Source of the DNA: CAZAZQ01 sp964489705
GTDB taxonomy: Bacteria; Zixibacteria; MSB-5A5; GN15; FEB-12
Assembly (NCBI GenBank): GCA_964489705.1
Contig: CAZAZQ010000015.1
Span: forward strand, 1 to 64,000
DNA length: 64,000 bases
Direction of reading: 5' to 3'
The notes below the pieces were generated by a model, which saw nothing but the letters and a program-made list of their open reading frames with translations, did not search any database and was not told where the DNA came from. The position numbers and the translations under genes were made by a program. This document shows, piece after piece, positions 35,887 through 43,627 of this stretch (its first letter is position 1; the number at the start of each line of letters is the position of its first letter).

Positions 35887-36693
35887 ATGGATTTCACGAC
35901 GTTTTTATGGACAACGTTTGGGGCGTTTCTGACCCTGGCGACCTTCTCGTTCTTGTACAAGGATAATCCCTTTTACAAGTTTGCCGAGCACTTGGTGGTC
36001 GGCGTTTCCGCCGGCTATTTCGTGATTATTCTCTGGCACAACGGTTTGGTCCCGAACCTGTTTCAACGCTTAGCCGACGGCGATTGGTACTTCCTGTGGT
36101 TAAATTCTTCGGAGCCGTGGTACCTGATTCCGGCGATTCTCGGAGCGATGATGTTTACCCGTTTCTCTCGGAACTATGCGTGGGTCTCTCGTTGGCCGTT
36201 GGCACTTTATATCGGGATTGCCATGGGGGTGGGGGTGCCGCTGGTAATGGCAAACAACGTCAACCGCCAGCTCGTGGCGAGCATGAATCCCATCGACTGG
36301 CACAACTTCTGGGGACATGGGTTCCTTGACAGCTCCGCAGGTTTTTCCCAGGCTATTATTTTCGCCGGCGCCGTTGCCGCGTTGATATATTTCTTCTTCT
36401 CCAAGGAGCATACCGGAGCCTTCGGCGCCGTTGCGAAGTTCGGCATTTGGATTTTGATGATTGGCTTCGGAGCGTCGTTCGGCTATACGGTGATGGGGCG
36501 TATTTCCCTGTTCATCAACCGTATCCAGGATCTCAGTTTTTGGGGAACGGCGGCTTTCGACAAAACCAATCCGAATTATTCTTCCGGTTTCCTGATTGTG
36601 TTCTGGTTGGTGATTGCCGCTATCGTGGTGTATATCATTTCGGAGCTTGTCAGATTCCTTCGGCGTCCCCCGGAGCAGGAATCGACCACGTAA
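35887..36693 (+). CDS. module copy 3, protein D: polytopic membrane protein with extra C-terminal helix
   Basis: 268 residues. The core has FSFLYKDNPFYKFAEHLVVG, YAWVSRWPLALYIG, FFFSKEHTGAFGAVAKFGIW and GFGASFGYTVMGRISLF. After it comes a C-terminal extension with one more membrane helix (LIVFWLVIAAIVVYIISELV) and a basic tail, absent from D1 and D2. Last gene of the twelve-gene run; a terminator follows 32 bases later. Function unknown. Confidence 0.72.
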   Translation: MDFTTFLWTTFGAFLTLATFSFLYKDNPFYKFAEHLVVGVSAGYFVIILWHNGLVPNLFQRLADGDWYFLWLNSSEPWYLIPAILGAMMFTRFSRNYAWVSRWPLALYIGIAMGVGVPLVMANNVNRQLVASMNPIDWHNFWGHGFLDSSAGFSQAIIFAGAVAALIYFFFSKEHTGAFGAVAKFGIWILMIGFGASFGYTVMGRISLFINRIQDLSFWGTAAFDKTNPNYSSGFLIVFWLVIAAIVVYIISELVRFLRRPPEQESTT

Positions 36694-36725
36694 AGGGAAC
36701 GTGAGTTAATACTGACGATAGAACA

Positions 36726-36759
36726 AAAAGGAGCCCGCGTGAAAACGTGGGCTCCTTTT
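36726..36759 (+). terminator. intrinsic terminator of the twelve-gene operon
   Basis: Arms 36726-36740 and 36745-36759 pair over 15 bases (one G-U) around the tetraloop GAAA. The stem has a GC-rich core and its 3' arm ends in TTTT; flanking A and T runs make it bidirectional. Confidence 0.85.
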
Positions 36760-36776
36760 CTCTATATTTTCAGGGT

Positions 36777-37209
36777 TTCGCCCAGGCTGTTCCGGTTTGC
36801 CTTCAGTTTTTTTCGATTTTTTGTTTTTTTCTCTCACTTTCCTCTCACTCGGAGGAAAAATCTCCTCGGTTTGAAATAAACTTTTTCAGGGGATGAAGGG
36901 TACAAAAAGTGATACCGGCAATAAATATGGATAGTCACGCTGTATGTTTGCAAGAAAGAAAAAATCAGCGTTCTCATTGAGCCACATGTAGTTAACAGAT
37001 ACATGTCTTCTCTTTATAATTCCTTATAACTCCGCAAACTAAAAGCCGATAAAAAATCGATAATAGTAACTCCTTAGTACCCCTATAATTATAAAAATTA
37101 TTTTTCATTTTTTTGAAAAAAATACTTGACATACAGCAAATTTTTCCCAATGGTTGGGTTGTTGGAGGTAGCCACCAAGGAAACACAGGGAAAGTGAGGT
37201 TAAACGAGT
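36777..37209. other. AT-rich intergenic stretch with no gene seen
   Basis: About 430 bases, markedly more AT-rich than the neighbours from 36990 on. It holds TTATAATTCC and TTATAACTCC as a close direct repeat near 37014-37032, and TTGACA at 37126-37131 with no good -10. It may carry the promoter of the small basic protein. No ORF worth calling. Confidence 0.4.
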
Positions 37210-37557
37210 ATGGCACGGCAGAAGAGAGAATCTACTGCAACAAAAACAACTACGCAAAGCGAAACCAAGCAGGGCAAAGAGAAGAAAAAGGGGAAGCTCT
37301 CCACCGCTGAGGCGCGTCGGGAATACCAACGCCGGTATTACCAGATGCACAAGGAAAAAGCGAAAGAGTACCAACGCCAGTACAATCTCACCCACAAGAA
37401 AAAACTGCGCAGCGGGCGTGGAAAATCGGGACAGTTGGCGCCGCGGGAAGTAGTGCGGACAACCTTTAATACCGCTGACATCATGCACGCTCCGGTTGAG
37501 AAGACCATTCGGATTCTGGAAAAAATCATCAAGGGAGAACGGTTCTTTACCATGTAG
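37210..37557 (+). CDS. small Lys/Arg-rich protein of unknown function
   Basis: 115 residues, strongly basic. The first 30 residues are Lys/Thr/Gln-rich and look disordered. An internal near-repeat follows: EYQRRYYQMHKEKAK then EYQRQYNLTHKKK. The C-terminal third (PREVVRTTFNTADIMHAPVE, then RILEKIIKGERFFTM) is probably folded. There is no signal peptide. The basic charge suggests nucleic acid binding, but that is inference. A weak purine run (AAAGTGAGG) precedes the ATG. Codon use resembles the neighbours, so it is probably real rather than a chance ORF. Confidence 0.65.
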   Translation: MARQKRESTATKTTTQSETKQGKEKKKGKLSTAEARREYQRRYYQMHKEKAKEYQRQYNLTHKKKLRSGRGKSGQLAPREVVRTTFNTADIMHAPVEKTIRILEKIIKGERFFTM

Positions 37558-37709
37558 TCTTAGCTTGGTCTCCCTCCGGTGGGGGCGCTTTCGGCGGAAA
37601 AAAAATAATCTTCTGATTTGGTCGGCTTTTATATTGCCCCGGGCTTCTTTTTTTGATAGATTCGTCCCAAGTGTGAGTTGAGTATTTAGATTTTTGAGAG
37701 GGTAGACAT

Positions 37710-40511
37710 ATGTCTGCAAAAAAAACAGTACGTTCGAAAAAATCGACTTCCCCTAAAGCCACCAAGACGAAAAAGACTTCCGCGAAATCTTCAGAGAAAA
37801 AGACCAAAAAGTCCTCTCGGAAGTATTACTACTTTTTCGGAATGGGGAAAGCCGACGGCGATGCCTCCATGCGGGATCTCTTAGGAGGCAAAGGAGCCAA
37901 CTTGGCGGAAATGAGCCGAGCCGGGATGCCGGTTCCGCCGGGGTTTACCATCACGACCGAGGTCTGTCGGTTGTATTATGAAAATTCTCTCACGGTGCCG
38001 GATTACATCGACCGCGAGCTCGAGAAATACATGGCAATGATAGAAAAAGCGGTCGGTAAAAAGTTCGGTGATCCGTCCGACCCGCTGTTGGTTTCCGTTC
38101 GTTCCGGGGCGAAGTTTTCCATGCCGGGAATGATGGACACGATTCTCAATCTTGGGTTGAACCCCGAATCGGTGGAAGGTTTGGCGGCGAAGACGGGGGA
38201 TATGCGTTTTGCCCTCGACAATTACCGGCGGTTTATCGCCATGTTCGGAAACGTCGTATTGGGTATCGATAAAGAGCTTTTCGAAAACGTCATTACCAAG
38301 ATGAAAGCGGAGCGGCGAGTCAAGCAAGACAGCTCCCTTCAAGAAAACGACCTCAAGGCGATTATCAAGAAATTCAAGCAAATCATCAAACGGAAATCAG
38401 GTGAGGACTTCCCTGATGATCCCTATACCCAACTGCGGATGGCTCGCGACGCCGTCTTTCGGAGTTGGAACAACCCACGGGCGATTTCCTATCGCCGTAT
38501 GAACAACATCCCCTCGGACTTGGGGACCGCCGTGACGGTGCAGGCAATGGTGTTCGGCAATATGGGCAACCATTCCGCCACCGGGGTCGGCTTTACCCGG
38601 AACCCTTCGACTGGTGAGAAGGAATTCTACGGCGAGTATCTCGTGAACGCCCAGGGAGAAGATGTCGTCGCCGGGATTCGGACGCCGCAGCCGATCAGCG
38701 AGTTGGCAAACGAGATGCCGGAAGCCTACAAGCAGTTGAAGAGCATCACGACCCGCTTGGAGAAGCACTACCGCGACATGCAGGATTTCGAGTTTACCAT
38801 CCAGGAGAACAAGCTCTATATGCTCCAGACCCGCAACGGCAAGCGGACGGTGCAGGCGGCGATTAAAATCGCCGTTGACATGGTAAAAGAAAAGCTAATT
38901 ACCAAAGAAGAAGCCCTTATGCGCTTGAATCCGCAAGACCTCGACAATCTGCTGCACCCACGTTTGGACCCGAAAGCGAAGTACGAAGTGATTGCCAAAG
39001 GGTTACCGGCATCGCCGGGCGCCGTTTCCGGGAAAGTGTATTTCACCGCTGATGACGTGGTCAAATATGGCGCCAAAGAACCGGCTATTTTGGTGCGAGA
39101 AGAAACGAACCCCGACGACATCGAAGGGATGAACGTCGCGGTGGGGATTTTGACTTCCCGGGGCGGGATGACCTCCCACGCTGCCGTAGTTGCCCGCGGG
39201 ATGGGCAAATGCTGCGTCTCCGGCGCCGAAGCGGTGCGGGTGAATACCGTCAAGAAACAGTTCCAAGTCGGGAAATTGATTATCAAAGAAGGGGAAGTCA
39301 TTACCCTCAACGGTTCCACCGGAGAAGTCATTCTCGGGGAAGTCCCGACTATCGAACCGGAGTTGTCGGGCGAGTTTTCCCAGTTTATGAAGTGGGCGGA
39401 TGAAGTGCGGCGGTTGAAAGTGCGTACCAACGCCGACACTCCACGAGATTCCGAGCAGGCGTTGAAATTCGGCGCGGAAGGAATCGGCTTGTGCCGCACC
39501 GAGCACATGTTCTTTGCCGAAGAGCGAATCCCGATTGTGCAGGAGATGATTCTTGCCGACTCGCCCGAAGAGCGGCAGATGGCTCTGGAGAAGTTGCTTT
39601 CCTTCCAGAAAAAGGATTTCAAGAAGATTCTCGATGTTATGAAAGGATTGCCGGTAACCATCCGGACCCTCGATCCGCCTTTGCATGAGTTCCTGCCGCG
39701 GAAGGAAGAGATTCAGGCAAAGATTGAAGAGCTTGATCCCAAGAGTGAAGATTACGAAGAAGATCTGGCGAAGTTGAACAAAATTATCCGCCGTATCGAC
39801 GAGCTGACGGAGCTGAACCCGATGTTGGGACACCGCGGTTGTCGGTTGGGAATTGTCTACCCGGAAATTACCGAGATGCAGGTACGGGCGATTATCCAAG
39901 CGGCGTGTGAGTTGGTCAAGGACAAGAAGAAAGTCTACCCGGAGATTATGATACCGCTGGTGGGGCATGTGAACGAATTCCGTCATCAGAAGGAAGTCGT
40001 CGTTCGGGTTGCCAACGAAGTTATTGCGAAAAACCGGGTAAAAAATCTGCCGTACCAAATCGGCACTATGGTGGAGATTCCGCGGGCGGCACTGACGGCT
40101 GACGAAATCGCCGAGGAAGCGGAGTTCTTCAGTTTCGGCACCAATGACCTCACCCAGATGACGATGGGCTTTTCGCGGGACGATGCCGGGAAGTTCTTGG
40201 GCTTCTACTTGGAGCATGGAATTTTGCCGCAAGACCCATTTGTCACCATCGACCAAGACGGAGTCGGACAGCTAATCCGCATGGGTACGGAAAAGGGCAG
40301 AAAGACCCGACCCGATTTGAAAGTCGGCATCTGCGGCGAGCACGGCGGCGATCCGGCGTCGATTCGCTTCTGCCATGAAATCGGCTTGGACTACGTCTCT
40401 TGCTCCCCGTACCGGGTGCCGATTGCGCGCCTTGCCGCAGCGCAAGCGGTCTTGTTGGAAAAAGACAAGAAAAAATCGAAAAAGTCCTTCACCCATGCCG
40501 GGACGGTATAG
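37710..40511 (+). CDS. ppdK: pyruvate, phosphate dikinase with Lys-rich N-terminal tail
   Basis: Interconverts PEP, AMP and pyrophosphate with pyruvate, ATP and phosphate. 933 residues. The first 38 are Lys/Ser/Thr-rich (KKTVRSKKSTSPKATKTKK) and lie before the usual start of the family (YYYFFGMGKADGD). The nucleotide-binding domain includes GGKGANLAEMSRAGMPVPPG. The phosphohistidine is His490 in GGMTSHAAVVARGMGKCC. The C-terminal PEP-binding barrel has LGHRGCRLG and GTNDLTQMTMGFSRDDAG. GAGAGGG precedes the ATG and no later start would keep the domain, so the tail appears genuine. Followed by a terminator. Confidence 0.95.
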   Translation: MSAKKTVRSKKSTSPKATKTKKTSAKSSEKKTKKSSRKYYYFFGMGKADGDASMRDLLGGKGANLAEMSRAGMPVPPGFTITTEVCRLYYENSLTVPDYIDRELEKYMAMIEKAVGKKFGDPSDPLLVSVRSGAKFSMPGMMDTILNLGLNPESVEGLAAKTGDMRFALDNYRRFIAMFGNVVLGIDKELFENVITKMKAERRVKQDSSLQENDLKAIIKKFKQIIKRKSGEDFPDDPYTQLRMARDAVFRSWNNPRAISYRRMNNIPSDLGTAVTVQAMVFGNMGNHSATGVGFTRNPSTGEKEFYGEYLVNAQGEDVVAGIRTPQPISELANEMPEAYKQLKSITTRLEKHYRDMQDFEFTIQENKLYMLQTRNGKRTVQAAIKIAVDMVKEKLITKEEALMRLNPQDLDNLLHPRLDPKAKYEVIAKGLPASPGAVSGKVYFTADDVVKYGAKEPAILVREETNPDDIEGMNVAVGILTSRGGMTSHAAVVARGMGKCCVSGAEAVRVNTVKKQFQVGKLIIKEGEVITLNGSTGEVILGEVPTIEPELSGEFSQFMKWADEVRRLKVRTNADTPRDSEQALKFGAEGIGLCRTEHMFFAEERIPIVQEMILADSPEERQMALEKLLSFQKKDFKKILDVMKGLPVTIRTLDPPLHEFLPRKEEIQAKIEELDPKSEDYEEDLAKLNKIIRRIDELTELNPMLGHRGCRLGIVYPEITEMQVRAIIQAACELVKDKKKVYPEIMIPLVGHVNEFRHQKEVVVRVANEVIAKNRVKNLPYQIGTMVEIPRAALTADEIAEEAEFFSFGTNDLTQMTMGFSRDDAGKFLGFYLEHGILPQDPFVTIDQDGVGQLIRMGTEKGRKTRPDLKVGICGEHGGDPASIRFCHEIGLDYVSCSPYRVPIARLAAAQAVLLEKDKKKSKKSFTHAGTV

Positions 40512-40547
40512 CGGCTTTTCGTGACCCTTTGAGATAACGAAAAGAAG

Positions 40548-40580
40548 AAAGCGGGCGTAGCAAAGAGCGCCCGTTTTTTT
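40548..40580 (+). terminator. intrinsic terminator after ppdK
   Basis: CGGGCG at 40552-40557 pairs with CGCCCG at 40568-40573, extended by A-T pairs, and is followed by seven T. Confidence 0.75.
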
Positions 40581-40775
40581 CGGCGCATTTGTAGATAACA
40601 TTCCCCGACAAAGACATGATGGATAGGCACCCGGCTAAAGGGTTGAGCGGCAAGGTAAAAAAGGATGGAAACAGTTTCGCTTGACTTTTGTTTGAGAATA
40701 CGTTGATTCACCTTTGGCTTGTATGAGCCGATAAAAAGAACACGGTGAGCTGAGATAACGAAGAGAGAGCAAAGC

Positions 40776-42890
40776 ATGAGACAATCATTGAAAGCGATAT
40801 TCGAACCGAAATCGGTTGCGGTTATCGGAGCGTCGACCCGGCGAGGTACCATCGGACGGGAAACGCTTCACAATATTTTGATAGCGGAGTTCAACGGAAA
40901 AGTCTTCCCGGTAAATCCCAAAGCCTCCGTCATTCACTCGATAAAAGCCTACTCGACGATTCTGGATGTCCCCGATGCGGTGGATTTGGCGATTATCATC
41001 GTTCGGAAAGAGTTTGTCAAGGACGTGGTGGCGCAGTGTGGAGAGAAGGGGGTCAAGGGGTTGGTCGTTATCTCAGCCGGTTTTTCCGAGGTGGGCCCCG
41101 AAGGGAAAAAACGGGAGCAGGAAGTTCTCCAGGTTGTCCAAGAATACGGTATGCGGATGATAGGACCGAACTGCTTTGGGGTAGTGAATACCGATCCGAA
41201 CGTCAGCCTCAACGCCACCTTCGGGAAAGTTTACCCCAAATGCGGGCGCATCGGCTTTATCACCCAGTCGGGTGCCATGGGGGAGGCGATTATGAACCAC
41301 GCCAAGGAATTGGGGATTGGGTTTTCGATTGTCGCCTCCATCGGCAACAAGGCTGATATTTCTTCAAACGATATCTTAGCGTACTTGAAGGACGACCCTC
41401 GCACCGACATCATCTTGATGTACCTGGAGAACTTCGGTAACCCTCGCCACTTTACTCAAATCGCCCGAGAAGTATCACGGACGAAGCCGATTGTGGTGGT
41501 CAAGTCGGGACGAACCAAGCTGGGGGCAAAAGCGGCATCGTCGCATACCGGAGCGTTAGCGGGACTTGATGTCGGGGTGGATGCACTCTTTTATCAGACC
41601 GGCGTGATGCGGGTCGATACCGTGGAAGAGTTGTTCGACGTTGCCAAAGCTCTCTCGACGCAGCCGGTGCCGAAAGGACGACGCGTCATGGTGGTGACGA
41701 ATGCCGGCGGTCCCGGCATTTTGGCGACCGATGCTCTTATCAACAACGGCTTGGAGATGCCGGCGCTTTCACCGGCGACGATAAAAAAGCTGAAGAAGTT
41801 CATCTCATCCGAGGCTTCTTTTTCCAATCCCTTGGATATGGTCGCCGGGGCGGGACCGAAAGAGTTCAAACTCACGCTCAATACCGTTAAACATGACACC
41901 CACTACGATGCCATCGTGCCTATTTTTGTTCCTCCCGTGACGGTTGACCAGTTGGAGGTAGCGAAAAATATCCATGAGTCGCTGGCGGATTGTAAGCGGA
42001 CGGTGCTGGCGTGCTTTATGGGAGCGGGGAGAGGCTCGGAAGGTATCGAGTATTTGAAAGAACACAATATCCCCGTCTATATTTACCCGGAAGCGATCGC
42101 CAAGACGCTTGCGACGATATGCCAGTACCGGGAGCGTATCTCTCAACCGCGCGGTAAGGTGCGAACGTTCGAGGTCAACTCCGACAAGGTGCGAAAAATA
42201 ATCGACAAGACTATCCAAGAAGGCAACAACGCCATAGTCGGAGAACAAGCCATCGAGATTCTCAAAGCCTACGGCATTCCCGCGGCGGGCTACGTTTACG
42301 CCTATTCCGCCGAGGAAGCGGCGGAAAAAGCCAAAGAGGTCGGCTATCCGGTCGTGATGAAAATCAGTACCCCCACCGTTCTGCACAAGACCGAGATGGG
42401 CGGCGTGAAGGTCGATTTGCGTACCGACAAAGAAGTTGTGGAAGCGTTTCGCGAGCTGCGGAAGCGGGTCGGTAAGATTCCGGAGGGAGAGAAGTTTTCG
42501 GTGGCAATGCAGAAGATGATTTCCGGCGGCATCGAGACGGTCATGGGCATGACGACCGATCCCTCGTTCGGTCCGCTCATCATGTTCGGTTTGGGCGGGA
42601 TATACGTCGAGGTGATGAAAGATGTTTCCTTCCGGATTAACCCCTTGACCGACGAGGGAGCCAAGGAAATGATTCGCTCGGTGCGTTCCTACCCGTTGCT
42701 GACCGGTTTTCGCGGCGCTCAGCCGGTCGACTTGGAAACGGTCGAGGAAGCCTTGCTGCGTTTGTCCCAACTGGTGAAAGACTTTGATTGCTTCTCGGAA
42801 ATAGACATCAACCCGTTCATTGCTTCTCCTTCGAAGTCAAAATGCAAGGCGGTGGATGCCCGCTTCATTATTAAGACCAAGCAGGAATAA
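40776..42890 (+). CDS. acetyl-CoA synthetase (ADP-forming), fused alpha-beta
   Basis: Converts acetyl-CoA (or other acyl-CoA), ADP and phosphate to the acid, CoA and ATP. 704 residues. The N-terminal CoA-binding domain reads FEPKSVAVIGASTRRGTIGR. The succinyl-CoA-synthetase-like domains carry the phospho-histidine His257 in SSHTGALAG. The C-terminal ATP-grasp domain begins near 470 (AIEILKAYGIPAAGY) and includes KISTPTVLHKTEMGGVKVDL. Alpha and beta are fused in the order alpha-beta. Protein lysine acetyltransferases (Pat) share this core but carry a GNAT domain, absent here. It stands next to ppdK, two ATP-yielding steps from PEP to acetate. Confidence 0.9.
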   Translation: MRQSLKAIFEPKSVAVIGASTRRGTIGRETLHNILIAEFNGKVFPVNPKASVIHSIKAYSTILDVPDAVDLAIIIVRKEFVKDVVAQCGEKGVKGLVVISAGFSEVGPEGKKREQEVLQVVQEYGMRMIGPNCFGVVNTDPNVSLNATFGKVYPKCGRIGFITQSGAMGEAIMNHAKELGIGFSIVASIGNKADISSNDILAYLKDDPRTDIILMYLENFGNPRHFTQIAREVSRTKPIVVVKSGRTKLGAKAASSHTGALAGLDVGVDALFYQTGVMRVDTVEELFDVAKALSTQPVPKGRRVMVVTNAGGPGILATDALINNGLEMPALSPATIKKLKKFISSEASFSNPLDMVAGAGPKEFKLTLNTVKHDTHYDAIVPIFVPPVTVDQLEVAKNIHESLADCKRTVLACFMGAGRGSEGIEYLKEHNIPVYIYPEAIAKTLATICQYRERISQPRGKVRTFEVNSDKVRKIIDKTIQEGNNAIVGEQAIEILKAYGIPAAGYVYAYSAEEAAEKAKEVGYPVVMKISTPTVLHKTEMGGVKVDLRTDKEVVEAFRELRKRVGKIPEGEKFSVAMQKMISGGIETVMGMTTDPSFGPLIMFGLGGIYVEVMKDVSFRINPLTDEGAKEMIRSVRSYPLLTGFRGAQPVDLETVEEALLRLSQLVKDFDCFSEIDINPFIASPSKSKCKAVDARFIIKTKQE

Positions 42891-42902
42891 TTGCGGTAAT
42901 TG

Positions 42903-42956
42903 ACTTGAATTTTTCAAGTGGTGAGCTATTTTTTCCTCGAGGTTTCCGCGGAAACC
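42903..42956. repeat. hairpin and perfect 16-bp palindrome
   Basis: ACTTGAA-TTT-TTCAAGT at 42903-42919, then a T-rich run, then the perfect palindrome GGTTTCCGCGGAAACC at 42941-42956. They sit in the 185-base gap after the acetyl-CoA synthetase. The first may act as a terminator with the T run that follows nine bases later; the palindrome looks like a protein-binding site. Confidence 0.45.
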
Positions 42957-43075
42957 GTAGAATGGGATGAATTGGTGTTGAAATCGCCGAACATCAGTGA
43001 TGCAACAAAAGGAATTGAGCCGGTTTTCTTCAAAGAAAGTGACGGCGGGAGCAATACCGAAAATTGAGGATAGCT

Positions 43076-43612
43076 ATGCGGTATGAAATCAAATCATTGG
43101 GTATATGGTCCCTGGTAAAGGTCTCGTTCTTTTTTAATATCATCTTTGGCTTTATCATCGGGTTACTGTATGCGGTTTTGATGTCTTTTATTATGGCGCT
43201 GTTTTCCAACTATCCCGGCTTCGGTCCCGCCGATTTTGAGGCGGAGATGGAGGGGATGTCCCTTGGAGTGATGATTCTTGTTTTCCCTTTTATGTTTGCA
43301 ATTATGGGAGCGTTGTTCAATACCGTTATTGCGGCGATTGTGGCGGCGGTCTATAATTTGATTGCGCGGTTCGTGGGCGGTTTCGAGCTCAATTTAGCGC
43401 CAGTCGAAGGTGAAACTACCCCCGGTCCCCCGCCGACTTCTCCCCACCAGACAGCATCGTATTCGCAATCTCCACCCCCTCCTCCTTCCGAGCCACCCCC
43501 GTCACCTCCCTCATTACCTCCCCATCCACCGGAAACACCTCCTCCTTCGTCGCCACCGACACCGCCACCACCTTCCCAGGAAGAGCCTCCGCCGCCGCGA
43601 CAGCCGGAGTAA
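43076..43612 (+). CDS. membrane protein with polyproline tail (DUF3566-like)
   Basis: 178 residues. Two hydrophobic segments (about 14-45 and 64-100) resemble small DUF3566-type membrane proteins. From about residue 118 to the end is a tail of Pro with Ser, Thr, Glu and Gln, holding several runs of three to five prolines (PPPPPSEPPPSPPS; PPTPPPPSQEEPPPP). The ATG at 43076 follows TGAGGA; an in-frame TTG at 43064 is less likely. The tail would need EF-P for translation and could reach through the periplasm or bind partners. gltX starts 15 bases later. Confidence 0.65.
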   Translation: MRYEIKSLGIWSLVKVSFFFNIIFGFIIGLLYAVLMSFIMALFSNYPGFGPADFEAEMEGMSLGVMILVFPFMFAIMGALFNTVIAAIVAAVYNLIARFVGGFELNLAPVEGETTPGPPPTSPHQTASYSQSPPPPPSEPPPSPPSLPPHPPETPPPSSPPTPPPPSQEEPPPPRQPE

Positions 43613-43627
43613 GAAAGAGGACGTTTT

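Noticed and set aside
37126..37155. Promoter for the small basic protein (TTGACA at 37126)
   Set aside because: The sequence 17 bases later (AATGGT) is a poor -10, so it was mentioned but not called as a feature.
39003..40256. Long minus-strand open frame of 417 codons opposite ppdK
   Set aside because: It lies wholly inside a strongly conserved enzyme gene and its translation is His/Arg/Asn-rich without motifs.
40681..40708. Promoter before the acetyl-CoA synthetase (TTGACT, then TTGATT)
   Set aside because: The -10 matches the consensus at only three positions.
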